Shown: piece after piece, positions 1 through 7,866 of the stretch
How the letters are laid out: every line of letters begins with the position of its first letter
How positions within the stretch are numbered: position 1 is the stretch's first letter
Assembly (NCBI RefSeq): GCF_001580915.1
Contig: NZ_LHZQ01000221.1
Span: 62,001 to 126,000, forward strand
DNA from: Acetobacter tropicalis
GTDB taxonomy: Bacteria; Pseudomonadota; Alphaproteobacteria; Acetobacterales; Acetobacteraceae
Direction: 5' to 3'
DNA length: 64,000 nucleotides
Program-made: the position numbers and the translations under genes
Notes under the pieces: model-generated
What the model saw: only the letters and a program-made list of their open reading frames with translations
What the model was told of the DNA's origin: nothing
The model's database searches: none

Positions 1-39
1 AAACACACCGGCGGCCAGAAGACGGGAAAAAGAAGACAT
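1..39 (-). CDS. N-terminus of an unidentified probable exported protein (partial)
   Basis: An ATG at 37-39 on the minus strand opens a reading frame that runs off the window edge. The 13 visible residues are MSSFSRLLAAGVF, a basic residue followed by a hydrophobic stretch, as at the start of a signal peptide or membrane anchor. A strong ribosome binding site (GGAGGAA) lies about five bases upstream. The product cannot be identified from this fragment. Confidence 0.5.
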   Translation of the reverse strand, partial: MSSFSRLLAAGVF

Positions 40-486
40 GCGGTTCCTCCGATATATGCTGGAACGGGCCTCCCTCATCACTTTAAGGTGTTCCCTGTCG
101 CGCAGCGTATGTAACGGTCTCTTCAAGGTTTGACGAAACGAAATAGCGTATTCAGCAGAGAAAGATACAGGTAATTTTTCATACCGCATCTCAGCTTTTC
201 TGAAGGGCGTTTCCGCCTTCAGAGCAGGGTGGTGCGGCAGATGGTCATACGTACGGACACAAAGCGCGAATTTGGGGCAAAATAATGTTTTTGTTGTTCC
301 GGCGGCAGGCGGGAACCTGATGTGTGATGATGGGGCCTCTTATGCCTCTTTCTTCCTTGCGCGGGATGTTCTAAACGCAAAAGCGAATCATGGCGTGCAG
401 GGCATCGGGGCAGGGCGAGAGCATCTGTCGATAGACCTTGGAACGCGCAGGGTTCATCCTTTTTATTATTTAACCGGAGCTGACGA
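40..486. other. Intergenic region between divergent genes
   Basis: This gap separates the leftward partial gene from the rightward lipoprotein gene, so it should hold both promoters. A hairpin-forming inverted repeat (CTGAAGGGCG/CGCCTTCAG) lies at 200-222. An AT-rich TATTATTTAA stretch lies just before the GGAG ribosome binding site of the downstream gene. A short frame in this region has no homology I recognise and was not called. Confidence 0.4.
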
Positions 487-1020
487 GTGCGCTTGCGAGG
501 AATTGCCGTTCTGGCGCTAACTGGTGGTATGCTTGCCGGCTGTGCGACAACAAGCGGCCCTGTTCAGGTTGGAACCCCCAACCCGTTCGGGTATATGAAG
601 AAGTCGGCCGTATGTAGCACAACACCCATCAAGACGGGTGCGGATGGCCAGATGTCCACAACCATGACTGTCCGGTCCGATGATGGACTGTGCGAGCTGA
701 AAATCTCGCAGCCTTCAGGCAAGTCTTATGCCTCCTTCGGTGTGTCCCCTGCGCCGGAACACGGTAAGGCGTTTCTGTACAGCCTGGATCGGGACACCCA
801 CGTAACCTACACCCCCACCATGGGGTATGCGGGCACGGATACCTTCACGGTTATTCTGGTGCCGGGGCAGGGTGAAAAACGGACCCGCCTGACGGTAACG
901 GCTCAGGTTGATGCAACTGGTGTTGTGCTGCCCCGCCCTGTTGTGCCAGCGGTAACAGCCCCCACCGAAACCAAGAAGACCACCACGACACGCCGTCGTG
1001 TAACGGCCCGCAAGAAATAA
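487..1020 (+). CDS. Putative lipoprotein with an Ig/cadherin-like segment
   Basis: The 177-residue product starts at GTG, placed by a GGAG motif at 476-479. The N-terminus is a lipoprotein signal with lipobox L-A-G-C, so Cys19 would be lipidated and the protein membrane-anchored in the envelope. Residues about 90-140 contain YTPTMGYAGTDTFTV, typical of the bacterial Ig-like/cadherin-like repeats seen in surface and adhesion proteins. Two further cysteines (about 43 and 69) could form a disulphide. The tail is rich in Thr, Lys and Arg and ends ARKK, possibly contacting the cell wall or nucleic acid; that is a guess. It stands alone, followed by two hairpins. I do not recognise a named family. 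Confidence 0.7.
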   Translation: MRLRGIAVLALTGGMLAGCATTSGPVQVGTPNPFGYMKKSAVCSTTPIKTGADGQMSTTMTVRSDDGLCELKISQPSGKSYASFGVSPAPEHGKAFLYSLDRDTHVTYTPTMGYAGTDTFTVILVPGQGEKRTRLTVTAQVDATGVVLPRPVVPAVTAPTETKKTTTTRRRVTARKK

Positions 1021-1025
1021 TTTTT

Positions 1026-1058
1026 TCTGACAGAGCAGGCCGAGGTCTGTTCTGTCAG
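1026..1058 (+). other. Inverted repeat just after the lipoprotein stop
   Basis: CTGACAGAGCAG and CTGTTCTGTCAG form an imperfect inverted repeat beginning five bases after the stop codon. There is no T-run directly after it; the true terminator seems to be the next hairpin. Confidence 0.4.
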
Positions 1059-1074
1059 TGTTCTGCGGTTACAA

Positions 1075-1118
1075 AAAAGCGCGTCTGGCTTCCTGTAGCC
1101 CAGACGCGCTTTTTTTGT
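1075..1118 (+). terminator. Rho-independent terminator of the lipoprotein gene
   Basis: AAGCGCGTCTGG and CCAGACGCGCTT form a perfect 12-base stem, followed by a run of seven Ts. This is a textbook intrinsic terminator for rightward transcription. Confidence 0.9.
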
Positions 1119-1214
1119 TTCCCCCTCCGCCCGAACGCGTTTTCCAAAACCACGCGTGAGGAGGGGGCTTGACGAGAGATAACTGACCTCAAAGGCAGAA
1201 TGCCTGAGGCAGTG

Positions 1215-1260
1215 GGCCGAAAAAGAGTGGTGTCAGATGTAGAAAAGCACGTCTGACACT
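1215..1260 (-). terminator. Probable terminator of the Rrf2 regulator gene
   Basis: GTGTCAGA at 1230-1237 pairs with TCTGACAC at 1252-1259. Read leftward, the stem is followed by CACTCTTTTTC. It lies immediately after the stop of the leftward regulator gene. Confidence 0.65.
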
Positions 1261-1270
1261 GGAGAGTGTC

Positions 1271-1720
1271 TTAGATTGAGAACGTGATGGGTTCGCTCAA
1301 CGGACGCTTCAGGCCAGAGCTTTCCGCTTTTTTCACCAGATCATCCAGACTGGTCTTTTTCATCTGGATGGTCAGTTCCTTGTCAAACAGCTTCCAGCTT
1401 GGCTCAATGACTTTGGTGAACAGGGGCCCCTGTGGTCCATCATCTCCCCCCTGATCATCCTGTGTCACGGCATTGATGATATCTACCAGAGAGATATCAC
1501 GCCGGGGGCGGCCAAGCCGATACCCGCCACGGGGGCCACGGATACTTTCCAGCAGGCTGGAACGGGAAAGCGCCTGAAGAAGGGGTTCAATACCCCGGCG
1601 GGCCAGATTGGATCGTTCTGCAATATCGGCTGCGCTGACTGTGCCAGAACGTCCGGCATGGAAAGCAACATCCAGCATGATAAGCACGGCAGTCATGGCT
1701 CTATCACGGCGCAGGATCAT
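1271..1720 (-). CDS. Rrf2-family transcriptional regulator, cysteine-free (CymR-like setting)
   Basis: The 149-residue protein has the Rrf2 layout: a winged helix-turn-helix over about the first 75 residues, with the wing signature RGPRGGYRLGRP, then a short helical region (DISLVDIINAV). ATG at 1718-1720 was chosen because GAAAGGAAAC precedes it; an upstream TTG lacks such a site. There are no cysteines, so it cannot bind an Fe-S cluster as IscR or NsrR do. It is divergent from cysK, an arrangement recalling Bacillus CymR, an Rrf2 protein without Fe-S that controls cysteine metabolism and uses CysK as partner. Cysteine-responsive control of cysK and of itself is my inference. Confidence 0.85.
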   Translation of the reverse strand: MILRRDRAMTAVLIMLDVAFHAGRSGTVSAADIAERSNLARRGIEPLLQALSRSSLLESIRGPRGGYRLGRPRRDISLVDIINAVTQDDQGGDDGPQGPLFTKVIEPSWKLFDKELTIQMKKTSLDDLVKKAESSGLKRPLSEPITFSI

Positions 1721-1777
1721 GGGCCTGTTTCCTTTCACCTCAAAAAAAGGCAAATGTAGTGGTATGTCTTCGTTAGC

Positions 1778-1853
1778 TTGACATATAGCAGGGGAAGTCA
1801 GATTTATCTACGTAGTTCATTCGTATTATACTGATGCCAGTTGTGCTGACAAA
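1778..1853. promoter_or_regulatory. Divergent promoter/operator region between the Rrf2 gene and cysK
   Basis: The minus strand shows a perfect TATAAT (plus-strand 1825-1830) with TTGTCA 16 bases upstream, suiting the regulator gene. A perfect 8-base palindrome CTACGTAG lies at 1808-1815, just downstream of that -10 box and upstream of cysK, a good place for a repressor. A plus-strand TTGACA lies at 1778-1783. The assignment is by eye only. Confidence 0.4.
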
Positions 1854-1868
1854 TAAAAAGGCGGGTTC

Positions 1869-2855
1869 ATGACAGTTTCTGATCGTTCTGTTGAAAACTA
1901 CGGTTTTGCCGCACCGCGCGGACAGATTTACGAGTCTATCGTCAATGTGGTTGGGGGAACGCCGCTGGTGGCGCTGCCGCACATCACAGAGGAAGACAAG
2001 CTGAAGGCCCGCGTGCTGCTCAAACTCGAGTTTTTCAATCCGCTCGGATCAGTAAAGGACCGTATTGGTGCGGCCATGATTCTTTCTGCGGAAAGGGAAG
2101 GGCGCATTGTTCCCGGCCGCACGGTGCTGGTGGAACCTACCTCTGGAAATACCGGTATTTCTCTGGCGTTTGTTGCTGCGGCCCGTGGCTACCGCCTGAT
2201 TGTCACCATGCCAGAAGGCGCTTCCATTGAACGCCGACGGATGTTGCGCCTGATGGACGCACAGGTTGAACTCACCCCCTCACGCCTTGGCATGGCCGGT
2301 GCGATTGCCCGCGCTAACGAGATTGTTGCCGAAACGCCGGACGCATGGATGCCGGACCAGTTTGATAACGAGGCTAACCCGGCCGTGCATGCTGCCACTA
2401 CGGCAGAAGAAATCTGGGCGGATACCAATGGCAAGGTTGATGTGGTTGTGGCTGGTGTTGGCACCGGCGGCACCGCAACCGGCATCGCAGAAGCTCTAAA
2501 GCCGCGCCGCAAAGGTTTGCAGGTATTTGGGGTGGAACCAGTTGAAAGTGCCATTCTGAACGGTGATGAACCCGGCCCACACGGTATTCAGGGCATCGGC
2601 CCCGGTTTCTGTCCGGCTACGCTTCATACCAAATCTCTGGATGGCGTGCTGACGGTGTCCGAACGTGAAGCCATTGCCGCAGCACGGCGGTGTGCGCGTC
2701 TGGATGGTATTCCGGTGGGTATTTCTTCCGGTGCAGCCTTGCATGCCGCGCTCCAGCTTGCCCAGAAGCCTGCCTATAAAAACAAGACCATTGTTGTGAT
2801 TACGCCGTCTTTTGCGGAGCGTTATCTCTCCACATCGTTGTTTAACGGACTGTAA
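1869..2855 (+). CDS. cysK: Cysteine synthase A (O-acetylserine sulfhydrylase)
   Basis: This PLP enzyme makes L-cysteine from O-acetylserine and sulphide in the cytoplasm. The 328-residue protein carries the PLP lysine in NPLGSVKDRIGAAM (Lys63), the substrate-binding loop PTSGNTG (about 90-96), the glycine-rich phosphate cradle GVGTGGTATG (about 196-205) and PVGISSGAA near the end. Length and motif order are normal for CysK. The C-terminus LSTSLFNGL resembles CysK ends rather than CysM. It is a single gene facing an Rrf2 regulator that probably controls it, and it ends at a strong terminator. Confidence 0.95.
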   Translation: MTVSDRSVENYGFAAPRGQIYESIVNVVGGTPLVALPHITEEDKLKARVLLKLEFFNPLGSVKDRIGAAMILSAEREGRIVPGRTVLVEPTSGNTGISLAFVAAARGYRLIVTMPEGASIERRRMLRLMDAQVELTPSRLGMAGAIARANEIVAETPDAWMPDQFDNEANPAVHAATTAEEIWADTNGKVDVVVAGVGTGGTATGIAEALKPRRKGLQVFGVEPVESAILNGDEPGPHGIQGIGPGFCPATLHTKSLDGVLTVSEREAIAAARRCARLDGIPVGISSGAALHAALQLAQKPAYKNKTIVVITPSFAERYLSTSLFNGL

Positions 2856-2873
2856 AAACAGCACCTGTTTGCC

Positions 2874-2912
2874 TGAAAAACGCTGGTTCCCTTACGGGGC
2901 CAGCGTTTTTTG
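2874..2912 (+). terminator. Rho-independent terminator of cysK
   Basis: AAAAACGCTGG at 2876-2886 pairs with CCAGCGTTTTT at 2900-2910, ending in a T-run. It begins about 20 bases after the cysK stop. Confidence 0.9.
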
Positions 2913-3086
2913 TGCGCCACGATCTTTCCGCGCTGGGTATCGTCCCTTCTCGCACTGTCTTTTTCGGCATCCTTTTCCATCACCAGACACCGGCTGGCTG
3001 CGTTTCCGCTCTGGCTGGGGTGGAGGGGGACTTGTGGAGGCCTTCTCAACCATGGTGCTTGAGCCTGTGTGTAAGACGCCTTTCTT

Positions 3087-4202
3087 TTAGGGAAGGGGAG
3101 CAGTCTGGAACAGAGTGATGCGTAACCCTCCATGGGGCACTGGTGCGGCAGGAGGCAGGAAGGGCAGGCCAGTTGCGTAGGCCAAGGTCGGCTCACTGGT
3201 CACCATTCCTACCCGCCAGCCGGAGAAGCGCTCTCGCATGGTTTGTCCAAACGCCCGATAGAGAGCCGCAAGTTGCGCCTTGTCTCCCAGCCGGGTGCCG
3301 TAAGGCGGATTGGTGATGACTAATCCTGTCGGGCCGTCTGGAGGTGTGAGGGTACTTATTGTTTGCTGGGTAAAGGTGGTGCAGCCGGTCACATCAGCTC
3401 GTTCCGCATTGGCGCGGCTCATGGCTATGGCTCCGGCATCACGGTCACTACCGTAGAAATGGGCGGTGGGTGTGCGGCTGCTTTTAACAGCGCGCATCTG
3501 CTGCCATGCCTCAATGTTGAACGAGACCAGATGTTCAAAGGCAAAATGGCGGGTGCGGCCCGGATTGAGCCGTGCCGCGATTTCTGCCGCTTCAATCACA
3601 AAGGTTCCAGATCCACACATGGGGTCCAGCACAGGTTCCGCGCCGGTGTACCCACATTGGAGCAGGAACAGGGACGCCATGGTTTCTCGCAAAGGGGCGC
3701 GATTGACGGCCTCTTTATGGCCGCGCTTATGCAGGAGATCGCCTGATGTATCGATACTGATGGTGCAGACATTCTGTTCAATGCGGGCCTTCAGCACAAT
3801 TTCCGCATCTGGTGCCTGGGGGGCGCCCAACGTTTTTTCAATGGCGTTGGCAATGCGCTCGGCGGCGGCTCCTGCATGATAGATGCGCGAGCCTGCGCAG
3901 GAGGCTTCTACCCGGAAAGGAACATCAGGCCGTAGAATATCCGCCCACGCCACCTGCCGCGTACGGCGCTCCAGTTGGGAGAGGTGCAAGGCTGGAAAAG
4001 AGACGATTCGCGCCAGCACGCGGCTTGCGCCACGCACCCATAAATTGGCGCGCCAGACTTCTGGCCAGCCCCCTTTTATGGTGACACCCCCGGGGACAGC
4101 CGCGGGTTTCTTGAACCCTTTCAGGCGCACTTCAGAGCACAGCACGGATTCCAGACCCGGTGTGGTGGCAAGAAAAATCTCGAAATCAGCCTGTTTTGTC
4201 AT
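3087..4202 (-). CDS. THUMP-domain class I SAM RNA methyltransferase (RlmL-type, N2-guanine)
   Basis: The 371-residue protein has an N-terminal ferredoxin-like/THUMP part (about 1-155), ending in KARIEQNVCTISIDTSGDLL and RGHKEA, and a C-terminal Rossmann methyltransferase. The SAM motif is DPMCGSGTFVIEAAEIA (about 193-209) and the catalytic motif is NPPYG (about 298-302). This matches the N-terminal module of E. coli RlmL/YcbY, which methylates guanine 2445 of 23S rRNA. The second methyltransferase module of E. coli RlmKL is absent, as is usual in alphaproteobacteria. The exact target base is inferred. It is flanked by terminators, so it is probably monocistronic. Confidence 0.85.
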   Translation of the reverse strand: MTKQADFEIFLATTPGLESVLCSEVRLKGFKKPAAVPGGVTIKGGWPEVWRANLWVRGASRVLARIVSFPALHLSQLERRTRQVAWADILRPDVPFRVEASCAGSRIYHAGAAAERIANAIEKTLGAPQAPDAEIVLKARIEQNVCTISIDTSGDLLHKRGHKEAVNRAPLRETMASLFLLQCGYTGAEPVLDPMCGSGTFVIEAAEIAARLNPGRTRHFAFEHLVSFNIEAWQQMRAVKSSRTPTAHFYGSDRDAGAIAMSRANAERADVTGCTTFTQQTISTLTPPDGPTGLVITNPPYGTRLGDKAQLAALYRAFGQTMRERFSGWRVGMVTSEPTLAYATGLPFLPPAAPVPHGGLRITLFQTAPLP

Positions 4203-4251
4203 GGCGTCTGAATGGCAGGAACGGACGAGGAGAGCAATGCAGGGCGCAAGA

Positions 4252-4290
4252 CTAAAAAGCCGCTCTGGCAGGGCACCAGAGCGGCTTTCA
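4252..4290 (-). terminator. Terminator downstream of the first ompA-like gene
   Basis: AAGCCGCTCTGG at 4257-4268 and CCAGAGCGGCTT at 4276-4287 form a perfect 12-base stem with a 7-base loop. Read leftward it ends in CTTTTTAG. It lies just after the stop at 4317 and before the leftward methyltransferase gene. Confidence 0.85.
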
Positions 4291-4316
4291 AAAAAGGGAG
4301 GAGGCAGACGCCCGTT

Positions 4317-5465
4317 TTAGCGGAAAATAATTTCCACCCGACGGTTCTGCGGTTCCTTGGTATTGGGGCCTGTTGGCACCAGAGGATTGCTTTCCCCATA
4401 GCCATGAATATCGATGGTGGCGCCGGGCACACCGTCCCGCATCAGTTCGGCTTTAACAATTTCCGCACGGCGCAGAGAGAGCTTCATGTTGTAAGCCTCC
4501 CCACGTTTCTGACCCGGAAAAGCGGAAGAGTTGTCCGTATAGCCTGAAACGGTAATGCGCGTCAGGTTGGTGTGGGTAGAAGCCTGCGCGGCAACAGAGA
4601 CAATGGAACGGGCGCGGTCTGTCAGGTCCGATTTATCCCAGTCAAAAAACACCAGATAGCTGCGCGCCGCCTGTGGAGCCGGAGCAGCCTGTTCAGCAGG
4701 CGGCGGCGGGGGAGGCGGTGCAGGGTTAAATTCGTACCGCAGGCCCAGCATCAGCGAGTGGTTGAAATCGGTTTTTGTGTCGCGGTTGCCGCTGGCAAAG
4801 CTGTATGGCTTGCTCTGGTTGGCCCCCCCAATGGTGCCCCATGCCGTTGCGCCATGAGACTGCGGACCAAGCATGGTCCAGAACCGGTATTCCGCCGTAA
4901 AGGACAGGCCAACCACCCATGGGGTGGGGAAGGCCAGACCAAAAATGCCCTGATACGCAAAATTGCCGAACGTGCCGCCAATATGCTGGTTAAACTGATT
5001 ACCCGGTGCGGTCACGGTGGTGTTTAGATGGGTCCAGCCATACCCGATGCCTGCTCCAAAATACGGGAACAGCCAGGGCTTGCCGATATCCATGTCAAAC
5101 AGGGCGTTGGCCATTACGCCATAGGTCTCACGCCGCCCATCAGCACGGCTGCTCAGCGTGTTGGTGACAAAGCGTGAATACGCCATGGAGCGGTAATCCC
5201 CCTCCACTTCAACGCGGAACCCATTCCCAAGACCGTAGCCGATAGACCCGATTCCGGTGCCGCCGGTGTGCCAGCGGTCCCGTCCATCAGGAAACATGGG
5301 GGAAGTTCTGACGCGTTGATCCTGATTGAAGGTGGCTCCGCCTTCACCTGCAATATACAGCCCCTGCACGGGCTGAGCCATTGCCGGGGCGGCAAACAGC
5401 AGGAAGCCAGCGACAAGCGGCGCAGAAAGCAGTGATTGCGCGAGGAGGCCTTGGCGCAGCTTCAT
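4317..5465 (-). CDS. Outer-membrane beta-barrel protein with C-terminal OmpA domain
   Basis: The start ATG at 5463-5465 is supported by AGGGAGAAG upstream and by a signal peptide (MKLRQGLLAQSLL... ending AAPAMA). About 230 residues of beta-barrel, rich in aromatic and glycine residues, follow, then a short proline run (about nine consecutive P near NPAPPPP). A C-terminal OmpA/MotB-type peptidoglycan-binding domain includes FDWDKSDLT, VSGYTDNS and NRRVEIIF. It should span the outer membrane and grip the cell wall. A paralogue is encoded at 51345-52475 with an almost matching C-terminal domain. A perfect CRP-type operator lies about 170 bases upstream. The protein is 382 residues from this start. 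Confidence 0.9.
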   Translation of the reverse strand: MKLRQGLLAQSLLSAPLVAGFLLFAAPAMAQPVQGLYIAGEGGATFNQDQRVRTSPMFPDGRDRWHTGGTGIGSIGYGLGNGFRVEVEGDYRSMAYSRFVTNTLSSRADGRRETYGVMANALFDMDIGKPWLFPYFGAGIGYGWTHLNTTVTAPGNQFNQHIGGTFGNFAYQGIFGLAFPTPWVVGLSFTAEYRFWTMLGPQSHGATAWGTIGGANQSKPYSFASGNRDTKTDFNHSLMLGLRYEFNPAPPPPPPPAEQAAPAPQAARSYLVFFDWDKSDLTDRARSIVSVAAQASTHTNLTRITVSGYTDNSSAFPGQKRGEAYNMKLSLRRAEIVKAELMRDGVPGATIDIHGYGESNPLVPTGPNTKEPQNRRVEIIFR

Positions 5466-5635
5466 GTTCTTCTCCCTGCTGTGGCACTGTTTCCGCAGTG
5501 ACCGGGCATCACGATATTGGTGCGTATAAAGCACATATGCCTGCCTTCTTTGCTGTAAACTTGCGTTGTGTGCAACAGGCAGGGACGGCAGATTTCAAAA
5601 ACACAGGGGTTTTGTGTGTCATCAGGCCGCTCTGC

Positions 5636-5653
5636 GTGTGACATAAGTCACAC
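5636..5653. promoter_or_regulatory. Perfect CRP-type operator (TGTGA-N6-TCACA)
   Basis: The sequence GTGTGACATAAGTCACAC is a perfect palindrome apart from its centre and contains the consensus CRP half-sites TGTGA and TCACA with six bases between. It lies in the 203-base gap upstream of the first ompA-like gene and just downstream of the DUF1491 stop. A CRP/FNR-superfamily protein controlling the outer-membrane protein is the likely meaning. Confidence 0.6.
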
Positions 5654-5668
5654 ATCCTTCAGGTTATT

Positions 5669-6007
5669 TCAGACCAGAGTTGCTTCAAACGGAGGTCTGA
5701 ATCCGGGGGCTTCAAGTTCCAGCACCCAGATATCCGGATCAAAACGTGTCTGGCGTTCAATATAGAGGGCCGTTTCTTCTGGCGTAAGCGGTGTTTCACC
5801 TGATGCACGAAGCCACGCGGCCTCGCCTTCTGCTGTTCTTGTCTGGCTGAGAACAACAGTAGAGCCATCCCGTTCCTGCAAAAGGACTAAAATACTTCCA
5901 GCATCCGGGTCTCCCTTGCGCAGCAGCATGGCGGAGCGCCCATCCTGCGCGCTCTGGCGCAGGATGGCGCGTGCCACAAAATCAGAACGCAGGCGGGAAC
6001 TGGTCAT
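5669..6007 (-). CDS. DUF1491 family protein
   Basis: The 112-residue cytoplasmic protein matches the alphaproteobacterial DUF1491 pattern: an N-terminal R-x-DFVARAILRQ segment, LLRKGDPDAGSILV in the middle, and ERQTRFDPDIWVLELE near the end. Function is not established. It is the last gene of a long minus-strand run; its ATG overlaps the stop of the S41 protease gene by four bases (ATGA), so the two are translationally coupled. There is no signal peptide or membrane helix. Confidence 0.8.
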   Translation of the reverse strand: MTSSRLRSDFVARAILRQSAQDGRSAMLLRKGDPDAGSILVLLQERDGSTVVLSQTRTAEGEAAWLRASGETPLTPEETALYIERQTRFDPDIWVLELEAPGFRPPFEATLV

Positions 6008-7866
6008 TCGCGTACCGTAGTGGGCATGGCGGCGGGGTCATCGGGTATGGCGGAAAGGGCCGTGGCGTACCACGCCTTGTTTTCCAGTAAGGAACGCGCC
6101 ACCGTCAGGTCCCGATCACTGCCCAATGCAGCCGGGCAGGCCTTGCGGATAGCCAGAATTCGCGAGACCGGCAGGGGAAAACGCGCCGCGCGGGAGGCCT
6201 GCACGGCAGGCTGGTTATCAAGCTGGCCATGGGCAAGGTCATGCATCTGGCGTGTGCTGTCCGCTTCACCAAGACTGGTGCAGATCTGCGGCATGACACC
6301 CAGCCCCTGCAACGGCCAATGCAGCGGCGCGATCACGCGGCTCCATGTCACAAACAACTCTCCTTCATCAGGCAACTGCGCCACGGTCTGCACCAGCCCT
6401 TTGCCCAGTGTAGAGCTGCCGATGACAACCGCACGCTTGTGGTCGGCCAAGGCGGCAGCCAGAATTTCGGCGGCACTTGCCGTTCGCCCATCCACCAGAA
6501 TGGCAATAGGGAGACCGTTCGTCATGTCTCCACCCTGAACAGCCCAGATATGGTTGGCTTGCGCGTCCCGCCCATCGGTGACGGCCGCCACGCCGCGGTC
6601 CAGCAGCAGGGCGGCGGCGGTTACAGCCTGTTGCAGCACACCGCCCCGGTTGCCGCGCAGATCAATAATCAGCCCCTTCAGGCCGGGGTCTTGCGTGGCC
6701 TGATCCAGATACTGGCTCATTTCCTCGGCCGTATCAGAGGAGAACGCCGTCACGCGCAGCACCACCAGAGATCCGCTGGCGAAGGCGAACACGGTTTCGG
6801 GCGGCACCTTGGCGCGGTGCAGCACAACCGTATGCCCCCTGCGCCGACCGGGTGAGAGCAATCGCAATGTTACACGGGAATCTTCCTCACCGCGCAACCA
6901 GTTGGTGACGGTCTCTACTGATTGCCCCGCCGTCAGCCGGTTATTGACCGCCAGAAGCTTGTCCCCGGTGTCCACCTCAGCCGACCATGCAGGCCCGTTG
7001 GCATTGACGGCGGAAATGACGATATCCCGTCCCTTGCGGGCCAGCGTGATACCAGCATCCGCTTCTCCTCCTACGCGGGCCTCGCGGTCCGTTGTGGCGG
7101 AGGACGGGCCGATATAGCGGGAGTAGGGGTCCAGATGGTTGAACAGTTCATCAAAAAAAGCTTGCACCAGTTCTTCCCGTGTGGCGGTGCGCACACCTTC
7201 TGAATGGTCACGGGCTGCGGCCATGAAATCCACCGCAAGTTGAGCCCATGCCTCATCGTTTTGGGCGGCGGGGGCAGGGCGCGTGAGCAGGGGTGTCTGT
7301 CCGGACAGCAGGCGGATATCAGCGCCTCGGGAATCGAGGGTCAGCGTGGGATCCAGTGCGGTCAGGCTTCCAAGCCCCCATAGTGCGAAGTCTCGGCTGG
7401 AATGCTGTTCAAGTGTGCGCGGGCCAAGGAATTCCAGCGCGGTCGCAATCACGGAATGCACAAGCGGCATATCCAGCGGGGGCGCGGCGGGAGGGGGCTG
7501 AACAGCATCAGGCAAGGCGGAAGCCGCCTGCTTCGGCGCGGCCTCCGTCCCGGCTCCGGCTTCCGGCTGGGCGGCATGTGCGTCTTCCTGCGTGTTGGCC
7601 GCACTTGTTACCGTGGTGTTGGAAGGGCCTGAAGAAGAGGCTGCCTGTGCCGCACTGGCAGCGGCTGGTGCCGTCGGCGCTTGTGCAGGTTGGGCGGCTT
7701 TCTGTGCATCCGGCGGAGCGGAGGGGAGTGTGTCTGGCCGGGGTGGCGTGTTGCCTGACTGTGCTTTAAGCGGCACGGGTTGGCACACCAGTAATGTGGC
7801 AATCAGAACACAGGGCAGCACCCGGCGTATGGGTGGCACAAGGCGTAAGGCTGCTTCAGCGCGCAT
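6004..7866 (-). CDS. Periplasmic S41 (C-terminal processing) serine protease
   Basis: The enzyme cleaves protein C-termini in the periplasm using a Ser/Lys dyad. The chosen start (MRAEAALRL) overlaps the rnr stop by 11 bases. A signal segment (VLPCVLIATLLVC) is followed by about 90 residues of Ala/Pro/Gln-rich linker. Next come a helical region, a PDZ domain (GITLARKGRDIVISAV, GDKLLAVNNR) and the S41 core. The catalytic Ser is in DGRTASAAEI (about residue 463) and the Lys in TLGKGLVQ (about 487). The linker is unusually long for CtpA. Whether it belongs to the CtpA or a divergent S41 subgroup is uncertain. The following gene is DUF1491. Confidence 0.88.
   Translation of the reverse strand: MRAEAALRLVPPIRRVLPCVLIATLLVCQPVPLKAQSGNTPPRPDTLPSAPPDAQKAAQPAQAPTAPAAASAAQAASSSGPSNTTVTSAANTQEDAHAAQPEAGAGTEAAPKQAASALPDAVQPPPAAPPLDMPLVHSVIATALEFLGPRTLEQHSSRDFALWGLGSLTALDPTLTLDSRGADIRLLSGQTPLLTRPAPAAQNDEAWAQLAVDFMAAARDHSEGVRTATREELVQAFFDELFNHLDPYSRYIGPSSATTDREARVGGEADAGITLARKGRDIVISAVNANGPAWSAEVDTGDKLLAVNNRLTAGQSVETVTNWLRGEEDSRVTLRLLSPGRRRGHTVVLHRAKVPPETVFAFASGSLVVLRVTAFSSDTAEEMSQYLDQATQDPGLKGLIIDLRGNRGGVLQQAVTAAALLLDRGVAAVTDGRDAQANHIWAVQGGDMTNGLPIAILVDGRTASAAEILAAALADHKRAVVIGSSTLGKGLVQTVAQLPDEGELFVTWSRVIAPLHWPLQGLGVMPQICTSLGEADSTRQMHDLAHGQLDNQPAVQASRAARFPLPVSRILAIRKACPAALGSDRDLTVARSLLENKAWYATALSAIPDDPAAMPTTVRE

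Noticed and set aside
272-520. 82-codon frame upstream of the lipoprotein gene
   Set aside because: It overlaps the lipoprotein start, has a poor start context and no recognisable content.
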